Assembly (NCBI GenBank): GCA_934141605.1
Contig: CAKPCL010000005.1
Span: forward strand, 1 to 64,000
Length of the DNA stretch: 64,000 nt
Direction: 5' to 3'
Origin: an uncultured Clostridia bacterium
GTDB lineage: Bacteria > Bacillota > Clostridia > TANB77 > CAG-508
Below, piece after piece: positions 18,421-27,412 of this stretch. Numbering within the stretch: the first letter of the stretch is position 1; every line of letters begins with the position of its first letter. The notes beneath the pieces were generated by a model. The model had not been told where the DNA came from. It saw only the letters and a program-made list of their open reading frames with translations, and searched no databases. A program made the translations under genes and the position numbers.

Positions 18421-19290
18421 ATGAAATCTATATGTATAAAAACCAATAATTCCAATTTATTAGATTATCTACTAAACGAATTGAATTATATTGAAATAGA
18501 ACCTGTTTATATTTCTTCCAACAAGTTTAAAAATTATAAAAATGTTATTGTGCATTATAGAGGCAATGATAATAAAAAATTTATTCATGAAATTTCTTGT
18601 ATTCTATCATGCTTGGTATTAGATGAATTAGAAGAAAAATTTTTGAAAAATATAATTCAAAAAAACTATTTTTATTTTAATTCTAACGAAAGAGAACATA
18701 TTTTAGAAATCTGCTTTGACACATTTTCCAATGATTTTAATACTTATTTTGACAAGAGATATAATTGTTTAATCAATAATTTTGAAAGCTATTTAATGGA
18801 CAATAAATCTATTGTGTTATCAGGATTTATAAATTTTAGGCTTAAAAATTATATGTCTATCCTCGAAGATGTTGTTGATGAAGCTGTAAATGCTTTTGTA
18901 ATTGAAAAAGAATATTTTGAATTTGTTTCTTTATTAAAAATGTATATAAATTCTCAGAGTACTAATTGTGAGCTAGTTCACCTAGTCTATAACAATGAAA
19001 ATTCTGTTTTGTTAGATGAAAATAAAAAGGTTATAAATATTTCAGATAATATTTTTAAGGCTAAATATCTGTCTGATATTAGTTTTTCTTCAAATGATTA
19101 TGCTTTAAATAGTTTGCTTACTCTCCTTCCTAAAAAAATTTATGTTCATCTTATTGATAATTGTGTTGATGAATTTATTCATACTATTGGATTAATTTTT
19201 GAAAATAGAGTTGAAATTTGTACTGATTGCAATATTTGCAAAATTTATAAAAATAATAAATTAAATAAAAAAAGCATCATAAAAAAATAA
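18421..19290 (+). CDS. ytxC: YtxC-like sporulation protein
   Basis: Resembles the YtxC family of putative sporulation proteins of Bacilli and Clostridia. The family core is seen as SGFINFRLKNYMSILEDVVD, then a VEKEYFEFVSLLKMYI-type segment (here IEKEYFEFVSLLKMYI) and LVHLVYNNENSVLLDENKK, then the C-terminal LLTLLPKKIYVHLIDNC. The molecular role is unknown. GGGAG lies seven bases before the ATG. The C-terminus has a CTDCNICK cysteine cluster, unusual enough to note as a possible metal site. The stop codon lies inside the hairpin shared with the convergent gpr gene. Confidence 0.85.
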   Translation: MKSICIKTNNSNLLDYLLNELNYIEIEPVYISSNKFKNYKNVIVHYRGNDNKKFIHEISCILSCLVLDELEEKFLKNIIQKNYFYFNSNEREHILEICFDTFSNDFNTYFDKRYNCLINNFESYLMDNKSIVLSGFINFRLKNYMSILEDVVDEAVNAFVIEKEYFEFVSLLKMYINSQSTNCELVHLVYNNENSVLLDENKKVINISDNIFKAKYLSDISFSSNDYALNSLLTLLPKKIYVHLIDNCVDEFIHTIGLIFENRVEICTDCNICKIYKNNKLNKKSIIKK

Positions 19291-19311
19291 TTTTATAGTG
19301 CTTTTTTATTT
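19267..19311. terminator. Bidirectional terminator between ytxC and gpr
   Basis: Inverted repeat AAAAAAGCA..ATAAAA/TTTTAT..TGCTTTTTT. It gives a T run in both directions and serves the two convergent genes. Confidence 0.7.
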
Positions 19312-19321
19312 TACCTCAATA

Positions 19322-20278
19322 TTACATACTTAAATTAATTCCCTTTGCGACTACATCTTTCATATTTTCTATCAAGTCGTCAATTTCCTTTGGAGTAACA
19401 ATTAAGTTAAAATCTCTTGGAAGCAATGCTTCTTTTATTTCTTCATAATTGTCTTGCTCTTTAAGCTGATTTAAGTATTCATTTGATTTTGCTTCTTCTT
19501 GTAATTTTGTAATAAATAGGTCTAAAGAATCATTTACCAATACTGCTGTCTCTACAACTGTTGGTATTCCTATTGCTATAACTGGTATTCCTAAAGTAGC
19601 TTGACTTAATTCTGCTCTGGTATTTCCCACACCAGCTCCTGGGACAATTCCTGTATCTGAAAGTTGTACTGTACTGCTTATTCTTTCTATGCTTCTTGAA
19701 GCTAAGGCATCTATAACAATTACAAGTTTTGGGTGAATATTATCTACTATTCCTTTTAAGATTTCTAAAGTTTCGATTCCAGTTGTGCCCAGTACTCCTG
19801 GTGATATTGCGCTTACCATTCTTGTTCCTTCTTCTACATATTGTGGTAAATAATTTATTATGTGTCTTGTTACTTCTATTTCATTTATAACTTTTGGTCC
19901 TAAACTGTCTGGTGTTACATATATATTTCCAAGTCCTACTACTAATATTTCTCCCTGCTTGTCTATGTGTGTGTCTATTAATTTTTTTAGTTCATTTGAT
20001 AATATTTCTGCTGATTTTTCAATATCTTCGTCTTGTGCTATTTTTAATTTTTGAATGTCTATTGTGATATAGTTTCCAATGGGTTTTCCTATTGCTTTTT
20101 CTCCTTCTTCGTTTGTAATTTTGACTCTTTCTACTGATATGTTTTCGTTTATTTCTTCTTTTTCACTTTCTATTCCTTGTATTTCGTTTTCTATGCTGTT
20201 TGCTTTTTTGTATATGTCTCTTCTTTCTGATGCTAAGTCTGTTCTAAAGTTGAAAGATTTTTTTTCATTATTTATCAT
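19322..20278 (-). CDS. gpr: Germination protease GPR
   Basis: Spore protease that degrades small acid-soluble spore proteins at germination; it is made as an inactive precursor in the forespore. The N-terminal FRTDLASERRDI, the EILVVGLGNIYVTPDSLGPK block, TRMVSAISPGVLGTTGIETL and the LVIVIDALASRSIERISSTV/QLSDTGIVPGAGVGN region, which holds the catalytic aspartates, are all present. 318 residues from the ATG at 20278, which has AGGAG nine bases upstream; an earlier TTG falls within that site. The presence of gpr is strong evidence that the organism makes endospores. Confidence 0.97.
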   Translation of the reverse strand: MINNEKKSFNFRTDLASERRDIYKKANSIENEIQGIESEKEEINENISVERVKITNEEGEKAIGKPIGNYITIDIQKLKIAQDEDIEKSAEILSNELKKLIDTHIDKQGEILVVGLGNIYVTPDSLGPKVINEIEVTRHIINYLPQYVEEGTRMVSAISPGVLGTTGIETLEILKGIVDNIHPKLVIVIDALASRSIERISSTVQLSDTGIVPGAGVGNTRAELSQATLGIPVIAIGIPTVVETAVLVNDSLDLFITKLQEEAKSNEYLNQLKEQDNYEEIKEALLPRDFNLIVTPKEIDDLIENMKDVVAKGINLSM

Positions 20279-20336
20279 AAAAACCAACTCCTACTTTTAG
20301 TATTTGTTGGTTTTTGTTTTTTATTCGTTATATTTT

Positions 20337-21998
20337 CTAAAAAATTCCTACTATATTTCCATCTTCATCAATATCAATATTTTCAGCAGCCGGAATCCTT
20401 GGAAGACCAGGCATAGTCATTATCTTTCCAGAAATAGCAACAATAAAACCTGCACCAGCCTTTAAATCAACTTCCCTAATTGTAATTTCAAATGGCTCCT
20501 TACACTCTAAATTTTTAGCATCATCTGAAAAAGAATATTGAGTCTTAGCAATACATACAGGTAAATTTTCATACCCCAAGCCTTCAATCCTATGTATTTC
20601 TCTTTCAGCATCTTCTGAAAAATTAACTCCTGTTGCTCCATAAATCTCTTTTGCAACTTTCTGTATTTTTGTTTTTATATCATCTTGTAAATCATAAATA
20701 TACCTAAAATCTTCTGGTTGTTCTGTCAAATTAACAAGTTTTGTGGCTATATCTATTGCACCATTTCCACCCTTTGCCCAACCTTCAACAAGACTTGATT
20801 GTATACTTTTTTTATTTAAATCTTCTTGTATGTATAACAATTCTTTTTCTGTATCTGTATTATATTTATTTATAGCAACTATAACATTTAATCCATATTT
20901 ATCTCTTAAATTTTCTACATGTTTATATAGATTTCTCATGCCATTTTTTAACGCCTCTAAATTTTCTTCCTGTATTTTATCCTTTTCTACTCCACCATGA
21001 TATTTTAATGCTTTTATAGTTGCAACAATTACTACAGCATCTGGTTTAATTCCAGCTTTTCTGCATTTTATATCTAAAAATTTTTCAGCTCCTAAATCTG
21101 CTCCAAATCCTGCTTCCGTAACAACATAGTCTGACATCTTCATAGCCATTTTTGTTGCTAATATACTATTACAACCATGTGCAATATTAGCAAATGGGCC
21201 TCCGTGAATTATTGCTGGTGTATGTTCTAATGTTTGTACTAAATTTGGTTTTATTGCATCTTTTAATAAAACTGCCATTGCTCCTTCTGCTTTTAGTTGT
21301 TTAACATATATAGGTTCTTTTTTTGAGTTATATCCTATTATTATATTTCCTAGTTTTTCTTTTAAGTCATCTATGTTTTCTGATAAGCATAATATTGCCA
21401 TAATTTCAGAAGCTACTGTTATGTCAAATCCGTCTTCTCTTGGGACAATATTTTTTTCACCAGACAATCCTGTTTCCACTTTTCTTAATTGTCTATCATT
21501 TAAGTCTACACATCTTTTCCATGTGATTTCTTGAATATCTAGTTCATTTCCAAAATAAATGTGATTATCTATAATGCTAGAAAGTAAATTGTTAGCTGAT
21601 GTGATTGCATGTATATCACCTGTGAAATGAAGGTTTATATCTTCCATTGGAGCAACTTGAGAGTTTCCACCACCTGTTGCACCACCTTTTATTCCAAATA
21701 CAGGTCCTAAAGATGGTTCTCTTAATGCTAAAATTGCATTTTTTTGTATTTTAGAAAGTCCATCAGCTATTGCTATTGAAACAGTTGTCTTTCCTTCTCC
21801 TAAAGGTGTTGGATTTATGGCTGTAACTAATATTAATTTTCCATTTTTGTTATTTTTTAATTTCTCATATATTGAATTGGATAGCTTAGCTTTATATTTC
21901 CCATAACAATCAATATCATCTTCATCAATATTTAATTTTTGCGCTATCTTATTGATATTTTCTAATTTCGTATTTCTAGCAATTTCAATATCAGTCAT
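20337..21998 (-). CDS. fhs: Formate-tetrahydrofolate ligase
   Basis: Makes 10-formyl-THF from formate, ATP and THF, feeding purine and fMet-tRNA synthesis. The ATP-binding loop PTPLGEGKTT is at residues 63-72; further family motifs are LREPSLGPVFGIKGGATGGG, DIHAITSANNLL and TEAGFGADLGAEKF. The length of 553 is normal. AGGAGAT is nine bases from the ATG. It sits 21 bases downstream of the PAP2-like gene, probably at the end of the asp23-nusB-xse transcript. fmt, which consumes the product, is 4 kb away. I see no THF riboswitch upstream. Confidence 0.98.
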   Translation of the reverse strand: MTDIEIARNTKLENINKIAQKLNIDEDDIDCYGKYKAKLSNSIYEKLKNNKNGKLILVTAINPTPLGEGKTTVSIAIADGLSKIQKNAILALREPSLGPVFGIKGGATGGGNSQVAPMEDINLHFTGDIHAITSANNLLSSIIDNHIYFGNELDIQEITWKRCVDLNDRQLRKVETGLSGEKNIVPREDGFDITVASEIMAILCLSENIDDLKEKLGNIIIGYNSKKEPIYVKQLKAEGAMAVLLKDAIKPNLVQTLEHTPAIIHGGPFANIAHGCNSILATKMAMKMSDYVVTEAGFGADLGAEKFLDIKCRKAGIKPDAVVIVATIKALKYHGGVEKDKIQEENLEALKNGMRNLYKHVENLRDKYGLNVIVAINKYNTDTEKELLYIQEDLNKKSIQSSLVEGWAKGGNGAIDIATKLVNLTEQPEDFRYIYDLQDDIKTKIQKVAKEIYGATGVNFSEDAEREIHRIEGLGYENLPVCIAKTQYSFSDDAKNLECKEPFEITIREVDLKAGAGFIVAISGKIMTMPGLPRIPAAENIDIDEDGNIVGIF

Positions 21999-22019
21999 AC
22001 AATCATCTCCTATCTTAGT

Positions 22020-22460
22020 CTAAGCAATTAGTCCAACAACTACTCCAATTAAAGCTCCTATAAAAACTTGAACAGGAGTATGTCCTAAAACTTCAACTAA
22101 TCTTTCTGAAACTTGGACTCCCGTAAGTCCTGGTGTTTCAATTATTTTATTTAATAGTGCTGCTTGTTTTCCAGCGGCTCTTCTAACTCCACAGGCATCA
22201 TACATAACAATAAAAGCCATTATTAAAGATAATGCAAATATAGGAGTATCTACTCCCTCATATTTTCCTATTAATGTTGCTAATGATGTAACAATTGCAG
22301 AATGAGAACTAGGCATGCCACCTGCTCCCATTATTCTTTTAAAATTGAATTTTTTTGTAGTAACTAAGTCACATATAACTTTAAATAATTGAATAAAAAA
22401 CCATAATAAAATTGGTATATATATATATTTATTTTGTAAAAATCCTAAAAATGTATTCAC
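22020..22460 (-). CDS. Divergent PAP2 family membrane protein (DUF212)
   Basis: A 146-residue integral membrane protein of the divergent-PAP2 (acid phosphatase/vanadium haloperoxidase-related, DUF212) family. It has the diagnostic GAGGMPSSHSAIVTSLAT motif and MYDACGVRRAAGKQA, corresponding to the phosphatase SGH and Arg-containing motifs. It likely acts on a membrane phospholipid or polyprenyl phosphate. The start is a GTG with GGGGAG nine bases upstream. It lies between xseB and fhs. Confidence 0.9.
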   Translation of the reverse strand: MNTFLGFLQNKYIYIPILLWFFIQLFKVICDLVTTKKFNFKRIMGAGGMPSSHSAIVTSLATLIGKYEGVDTPIFALSLIMAFIVMYDACGVRRAAGKQAALLNKIIETPGLTGVQVSERLVEVLGHTPVQVFIGALIGVVVGLIA

Positions 22461-22489
22461 TTTAATTTGCTCCCCTTTTAAATATAAAT

Positions 22490-22714
22490 TTAATCTTCAG
22501 CTGTAAAGTTTTCTTCTTTTACTTCTCCGTCTTTGTCTAGTAATATTGTTATTTTCTTTTCAGCTTCTTCTAAAATTTTATTACATTCCTTTGATATTTT
22601 TATTCCGTCTTCAAATTTAGCAATTGATTCATCTAAATTTAAATCTCCTTTTTCTAATTCAGTTACTATTTTTTCTAAATTTTCCATATTATCTTCAAAA
22701 TTTGATTTTGACAT
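22490..22714 (-). CDS. xseB: Exodeoxyribonuclease VII small subunit
   Basis: The 74-residue small subunit of ExoVII, which degrades single-stranded DNA from either end together with XseA. Typical two-helix sequence: FEDNMENLEKIVTELEKGDL, then NLDESIAKFEDGIKISKECN. AAAGGAG lies about ten bases before the ATG. It starts 32 bases after xseA. Confidence 0.96.
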   Translation of the reverse strand: MSKSNFEDNMENLEKIVTELEKGDLNLDESIAKFEDGIKISKECNKILEEAEKKITILLDKDGEVKEENFTAED

Positions 22715-22746
22715 ATAAATATTCTCCTTTTAATTTTCGAGGTCTA

Positions 22747-23940
22747 TTATATAATAGTAGCCTTTTTTTCTCCATCTACAAACTTAATATCTATTTTATC
22801 TCCTTGTTTCAAATCATTAGCACTCTTAACTATTTTATTGTCTTTTTCTGTTATCGAAAATCCTCTGGTTAAAGTTTTTAGAGGACTTAGGGCATCTAGT
22901 TTTGATGTCAATTCTATATATTTTGTTTGTTCTTCTTTTTGCTTAATTTTTATAATATTTTCTAATCTTTTTAAATACACATCTATTTTCAAATAATTAT
23001 CATTAATATTTCTAAAAGGTTCTTTAAAAAATCTACTAGACATACATTTTTCATATCTTAGTTTCATTATTTCAACCTTTTTAATTAGTGATAATCGTAG
23101 TCTGTTTTGATATGTATTTATTTTTTGTTTTACTTCGTACACATCTGGTACAGCTAATTCTGCCGCTGCTGATGGTGTTGGTGCTCTTAAGTCTGCGACA
23201 AAGTCTGAAATTGAAAAATCAGTTTCATGTCCAACTGCAGAAATTATTGGTATTTTTGAGTTATAAATTGCATGTGCTACTATCTCTTCATTAAAAGGCC
23301 ATAGGTCTTCCAAAGAACCTCCTCCTCTTGCTAAAATCAACACATCTGCTTGTTGTTTATCGTTCATAAATTTGATTCCTTCAGCTATTTTTTCAGATGC
23401 GCCTTCTCCTTGAACAGGAACTGGATATAATCTAATATGTACATTTGGATTTCTTCTTGTACTTACATTTATTATATCTCTTATTACTGAACCAGTCTGT
23501 GATGTTAAAACTCCTATTATTTTGGGCATAACTGGAATTTTTTGTTTATGCCTTTCATCAAAATATCCTTCTTGTTCTAGTCTTTGTTTTAATTCTTCGT
23601 ACTTTTTATATAATGCTCCTATTCCGTCTTCTTGCATAGCTTTTACATATATTTGGTAAACTCCGTCTCTTTCAAAGACTGAAACTCCACCTAATACAAA
23701 TACTTTCATACCATCTTTTGGCATAAAATCTAGTCTTTGTGCATAACTTTTAAACATTATACATTTTATCAATGAATTTTCATCTTTTAAAGTAAAATAC
23801 ATATGACCTGTATAATGATTTTTAAAGTTAGATATTTCGCCTTTTACTAGTACATTATTTAAGTACTCATCATCAGCAATTTTGTCTTTTATATAGTTAT
23901 TTAATTGGCTTACACTTATTGCCATGCTTTCATAATTCAT
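22747..23940 (-). CDS. xseA: Exodeoxyribonuclease VII large subunit
   Basis: Catalytic subunit of ExoVII. N-terminal OB fold (AISVSQLNNYIKDKIADDEY, LVKGEISNFKNHYTGHMYFT) and a central nuclease domain with IGVLTSQTGSVIRDIINVST, LILARGGGSLEDLWPFNEE and the ISAVGHETDFSISDFVADLR/APTPSAAAE motif. The helical region that wraps XseB follows. 397 residues, normal. GAGGT lies six bases before the ATG. Between nusB and xseB in the usual clostridial order. Confidence 0.98.
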   Translation of the reverse strand: MNYESMAISVSQLNNYIKDKIADDEYLNNVLVKGEISNFKNHYTGHMYFTLKDENSLIKCIMFKSYAQRLDFMPKDGMKVFVLGGVSVFERDGVYQIYVKAMQEDGIGALYKKYEELKQRLEQEGYFDERHKQKIPVMPKIIGVLTSQTGSVIRDIINVSTRRNPNVHIRLYPVPVQGEGASEKIAEGIKFMNDKQQADVLILARGGGSLEDLWPFNEEIVAHAIYNSKIPIISAVGHETDFSISDFVADLRAPTPSAAAELAVPDVYEVKQKINTYQNRLRLSLIKKVEIMKLRYEKCMSSRFFKEPFRNINDNYLKIDVYLKRLENIIKIKQKEEQTKYIELTSKLDALSPLKTLTRGFSITEKDNKIVKSANDLKQGDKIDIKFVDGEKKATII

Positions 23941-23970
23941 GTTTTACCTCTTATAAGTTTATATTTTGGC

Positions 23971-24375
23971 TTACATATCTTTTACTATACTTGCTAAAAC
24001 TCCATTAACAAAATTTTTTGATTTATCTTCTCCATATTTTTTTGCAAGTTCTACTGCTTCATTTATTGCTACTTTATATGGTACTTCGCTAAATTTTATT
24101 TCATATATTGCAAGTTTTAGTATTGTTAAATCTATTTTAGAAATTCTATTTAATTTCCACTCTTCTTTTAAATTTTCTTGAATACTGTCTAAAATTTCCT
24201 TTTCATTTTTATTTATACCTAAAATTACATTTTTTATATATTCTTTAGCTTCTTCATCTTTTATTTCATTACTTTCAAAAAACAAATCTATTTGTTCTTC
24301 TATATTTTCAGCTTTTTGAATTTCTAAACTATATATTAATTTAAAAGCATTTTCTCTAATTGCTGACCTATTCAT
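23971..24375 (-). CDS. nusB: Transcription antitermination factor NusB
   Basis: RNA-binding antitermination factor for rRNA operons, working with NusE/S10. All-helical; the signature NRSAIRENAFKLIYSLEIQK at the N-terminus and ELAKKYGEDKSKNFVNGVLA at the C-terminus are typical. The ATG at 24375 is chosen since AAAGGA lies about nine bases upstream; the frame is open to a TTG three codons earlier. It follows the Asp23 cluster, the usual neighbourhood in Clostridia. Confidence 0.97.
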   Translation of the reverse strand: MNRSAIRENAFKLIYSLEIQKAENIEEQIDLFFESNEIKDEEAKEYIKNVILGINKNEKEILDSIQENLKEEWKLNRISKIDLTILKLAIYEIKFSEVPYKVAINEAVELAKKYGEDKSKNFVNGVLASIVKDM

Positions 24376-24414
24376 TTTTTTCAATCCTTTCGATTTTCTT
24401 TGTTATAATTATTT

Positions 24415-24618
24415 TTACATTTTATCGATAAATTTTTTTAGTTTTAATTTTACATCATCTTTATTTCTTTGAACATAGTTTCCAATAAAAGCTCCTGCTA
24501 ATATTAATAGAATTCCAACTATTAATTCGTATAATCTTGTAGCTAATATTACTATTGCAACAATTACTCCTATTATTGCACCCAAATATTGACTTATAAA
24601 TTTTTTAATATCTTCCAT
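24415..24618 (-). CDS. DUF2273 small membrane protein
   Basis: A 67-residue protein with two hydrophobic helices (about residues 13-30 and 33-50) and the AGAFIGNYVQRNKDDVK end characteristic of DUF2273. It always lies in Asp23/AmaP envelope clusters and is presumed to help anchor the Asp23 network at the membrane. AAGGGGA lies ten bases before the ATG. Confidence 0.9.
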   Translation of the reverse strand: MEDIKKFISQYLGAIIGVIVAIVILATRLYELIVGILLILAGAFIGNYVQRNKDDVKLKLKKFIDKM

Positions 24619-24635
24619 AATTCATATTCCCCTTT

Positions 24636-25205
24636 TTATGCTTGTTCTTTTTCTACTCTAGCTGATTTTTCTTGTATTGCTTTTTTTATTGTTATATTTA
24701 CTTCTTTTACATCTAAGTCTGTTGTTTCTTTTACTTTGTTTTTAATTTTATTTTGTAAATCAACTGATAAATCTTTTATAACTGTGTCTGCGCCTATTGT
24801 TAAATTAATATAAATACTTACATTGTTTTCTTTATCTAATTCTACTCTTGATGTTACTTCTTTGGCTGTTTTGTATTCTTTTGTAACTGCTTCAACTAAG
24901 TTTTCTATAGTTTCTTTTGATATCATTAGTTTACCATTTTCATTTGCTAAAAGGATTCCTTGTTTATCTTTTATTTCTTTTTTTGATGTAGGATCAAAGA
25001 ATATACATCTTATTGATAATAATATAAATACTACACTTACTCCTAAAATTATTTTTGATGATGTTGAAGATACTATTAATGTTTTTACTAAACTTTGTAC
25101 TATGTCTATATCTAACCAGCCAAATACTAGTAGGCAGGCTATAACTGCCATTATTAATATAACATTTGAATATATAATTAATGTGATTTTTTCTATAACT
25201 TTCAT
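24636..25205 (-). CDS. amaP: Alkaline shock response membrane anchor protein AmaP
   Basis: The AmaP family anchors Asp23 at the membrane. Two N-terminal helices (about residues 8-30 and 48-65) are followed by an Asp23-like domain: ISKETIENLVEAVTKEYK, VSIYINLTIGADTVIKDLSV, VKETTDLDVKEVNITIKK. GAGAGGT lies eight bases before the ATG. Sandwiched between asp23 and the DUF2273 gene as in Staphylococcus and many Clostridia. Confidence 0.93.
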   Translation of the reverse strand: MKVIEKITLIIYSNVILIMAVIACLLVFGWLDIDIVQSLVKTLIVSSTSSKIILGVSVVFILLSIRCIFFDPTSKKEIKDKQGILLANENGKLMISKETIENLVEAVTKEYKTAKEVTSRVELDKENNVSIYINLTIGADTVIKDLSVDLQNKIKNKVKETTDLDVKEVNITIKKAIQEKSARVEKEQA

Positions 25206-25244
25206 TTCTTTTTACCTCTCTTTTTTCTTTGTATTTTAATTTAA

Positions 25245-25742
25245 TTAATCATTTGAAGTTGTTTCTTCTTCAGTTTGTTTTTCTTCTTTTTTGTTATCTT
25301 TTACTATGTCTGTATTTACACCTTGAATGTGTACATTTACTTCTTCTACTTTAAATCCTGTCATTCCTTCTACTGATTTTTTTACTCTATTTTGTATTTC
25401 GAATGCTACATCTGGTATTCTTGAGCCATATTCTACTATGATGTTTACATCTATTTTTGCTGTATTATCTGTTTTTTCTACTTTTATTCCTTTTGCCATG
25501 TTTTTCTTTCCGCTTAAAACTTCTGAAATCCCTCCTGCAAATCCTCCTGACATTGATGCTACTCCTTGTACTTCTGATACAGCTACTCCTGCTATTACTG
25601 CGATTACATCATTTGATATTTCTATTCCGTTTTCTTTTTCATCTTGTCCTTGTTCTTTTACTTGTTCACCGTTGTTCACTTCTTGTTTTTCTAGTTCTTC
25701 ATTTTCTAGTTTTTCATTTTTTAGTTTTTCGTTTTCTTCCAT
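25245..25742 (-). CDS. Asp23/Gls24 family envelope stress protein
   Basis: Gls24/Asp23 domain at about residues 35-145 (ISNDVIAVIAGVAVSEVQGV, then KVEKTDNTAKIDVNIIVEYG and VEGMTGFKVEEVNVHIQGVN), flanked by low-complexity Glu/Lys-rich tails. The family forms a membrane-associated network in envelope stress. It is the first gene of asp23-amaP-DUF2273-nusB-xseA-xseB. AAAGGAGG lies eight bases before the ATG. Confidence 0.95.
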   Translation of the reverse strand: MEENEKLKNEKLENEELEKQEVNNGEQVKEQGQDEKENGIEISNDVIAVIAGVAVSEVQGVASMSGGFAGGISEVLSGKKNMAKGIKVEKTDNTAKIDVNIIVEYGSRIPDVAFEIQNRVKKSVEGMTGFKVEEVNVHIQGVNTDIVKDNKKEEKQTEEETTSND

Positions 25743-25763
25743 GTAAAATTCCTCCTTTACAAT

Positions 25764-25809
25764 AAAAAAATTGATATACTTAAATCATGTTATAAGTATA
25801 TCAATTTTT
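25764..25809 (-). terminator. Terminator after fmt
   Basis: Strong inverted repeat AAAAATTGATATACTT/AAGTATATCAATTTTT with a 13-base loop, giving T runs on both strands. It separates fmt from the asp23 cluster. Confidence 0.75.
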
Positions 25810-25859
25810 AGCATTTTTTACAACCTTTTTTGAGTATTTTATAATTTATTTTTATTGTA

Positions 25860-26819
25860 TTATTTAAATACTTCAAACTCATCAATTTGATTTCCCCTTA
25901 AGAAATCTCCTATGCTCATTTTTCTAGAATTTTCTCCTTGAATTTCTAACACTTGTAAAATTCCGTCTTTAGTTTTAATAAATAGCCCATCTCTTTGGTC
26001 TGATACCAAAACAGTACCATTTCTAAATATTTTTATATTGTCTGCATCATATCCAACATTTTTTGCAACATCAACTTTCCAAAACTTAATTTTTTTATCA
26101 TTTAAAAATGTGTACGCACCCATAATTGGATTTAAGCCTCTTACCAAATTTTTAATTTCTTTAGCACTTTTATTTTCCCAATCAATTTTCGCCATCTCTT
26201 TATTTAGCATTGGAGCTAATGTATAGCCATCTCCTTGTTTTTCTCTTGGTGCAGTACCACTTTCAATTTGCTTCAAAGTTTCTACTAATAATTTCCCACC
26301 AATTTCAGAAAGTCTATCCCATAATTCTCCTGTTGTCTCATCTTCTCCAATAGTCACTTCCTCTTTCAAAATCATATCACCTGTATCCATACCAACATCC
26401 ATATACATTGTAGTAATACCAGTTTTCTTGTCTCCATTTAAAACTGCCCATTGAATAGGTGCAGCCCCTCTATATTTAGGAAGTAATGAACCATGAACAT
26501 TTATGCACCCTTTATCAGGAATATCTAATATCTCTTTTGGAAGAATTTTCCCGTATGCCACAACACAAATAACATCTGGCTGTATTTTTTTAATTTCATC
26601 TATAAACTCTTGATTATTTCTTACCTTTTCTGGTTGATATACAGGTATATTTTTTTCAATAGCAAACTCTTTTACAGGAGATGCTACCATTTTCATACCT
26701 CTTCCTTTTGGCTTATCCGGATTTGTAACAACACCTAGTATATTATATCCTGCATTATATACAGACTCTAAGCTTTCTCTTGCAAAATCTGGTGTTCCCA
26801 TAAATAAAATATTTAGCAT
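25860..26819 (-). CDS. fmt: Methionyl-tRNA formyltransferase
   Basis: Formylates initiator Met-tRNA using 10-formyl-THF. Rossmann N-terminal domain starting NILFMGTPDFARESLESVYN, formyl-donor site INVHGSLLPKYRGAAPIQWA with the catalytic Asn and His, MDVGMDTGDMILKEE with the catalytic Asp, and a C-terminal OB fold. 319 residues, normal. GGAGG lies eight bases before the ATG. Downstream of def and priA, the standard gene order; a REP-like pair fills the def-fmt gap. Confidence 0.98.
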   Translation of the reverse strand: MLNILFMGTPDFARESLESVYNAGYNILGVVTNPDKPKGRGMKMVASPVKEFAIEKNIPVYQPEKVRNNQEFIDEIKKIQPDVICVVAYGKILPKEILDIPDKGCINVHGSLLPKYRGAAPIQWAVLNGDKKTGITTMYMDVGMDTGDMILKEEVTIGEDETTGELWDRLSEIGGKLLVETLKQIESGTAPREKQGDGYTLAPMLNKEMAKIDWENKSAKEIKNLVRGLNPIMGAYTFLNDKKIKFWKVDVAKNVGYDADNIKIFRNGTVLVSDQRDGLFIKTKDGILQVLEIQGENSRKMSIGDFLRGNQIDEFEVFK

Positions 26820-26834
26820 ATAACTTCCTCCTTT

Positions 26835-26895
26835 TGTCCAAACGGGACGGTTCTATTTGGACATTTTGTCCATTGGGGACGGTTCTGTTTGGACA
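26835..26895. repeat. REP-like pair, units 3 and 4
   Basis: Units 26835-26863 and 26867-26895, each 29 nt with TGTCCA/TGGACA ends and a GGGACGGTTC core, separated by TTT. They lie between fmt and def, in the same orientation as the pair at 9003-9063. Confidence 0.85.
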
Positions 26896-26914
26896 TTTTC
26901 GACATTTCTCGACA

Positions 26915-27391
26915 TTATTTTTCTGGTTCTACATATTCCAATGTTCCAGGAACAATTTTATCAATAAAGACTTCACCCTCTAAATGGTCTAATTCGTGGC
27001 AAATAGCTTGTGCTAACAAGTCCTTTGCCTTTACTTTTACTCTTTTTCCAGTTCTATCAGTATATTCCGCTGTCACTTCTTCTGGTCTAATAACCTTTGC
27101 AAATTTATTTGGAAAACTTAAACAACCTTCATCAACTTCATGCTCACCTTTTGTTTTCAAAATAATTGGATTTATTAAAGTAATTGGTCCTTTATCATCA
27201 TACAAATCAATAACAACTACTCTTTTCAAAACACCCACTTGAACAGCAGCTAATCCTACACCATTATATTTATGCATTGTATCTATCATATCATCTATTA
27301 ATATCTGTAATTTGTCATCAATTACTTCAACTTCTCTTGATTTCTTTTTTAGAATTTCGTCTCCTTCTAATCTTAAATTTCTTATTGCCAA
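26915..27391 (-). CDS. def: Peptide deformylase
   Basis: Metalloenzyme removing the N-formyl group from nascent proteins. All three motifs are present: GVGLAAVQVG (motif 1), DEGCLSFP (motif 2, metal-binding Cys) and AICHELDHLEG (motif 3, HExxH-type metal ligands). 158 residues. The start is a TTG preceded by AGGGGGA. Flanked on both sides by REP-like repeat pairs. Confidence 0.97.
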   Translation of the reverse strand: MAIRNLRLEGDEILKKKSREVEVIDDKLQILIDDMIDTMHKYNGVGLAAVQVGVLKRVVVIDLYDDKGPITLINPIILKTKGEHEVDEGCLSFPNKFAKVIRPEEVTAEYTDRTGKRVKVKAKDLLAQAICHELDHLEGEVFIDKIVPGTLEYVEPEK

Positions 27392-27412
27392 TTTTATTCC
27401 CCCTATTCAAAA

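Noticed and set aside
21999..22019. Tetrahydrofolate riboswitch before fhs
   Set aside because: Only 21 bases separate fhs from the preceding gene; there is no room for one.
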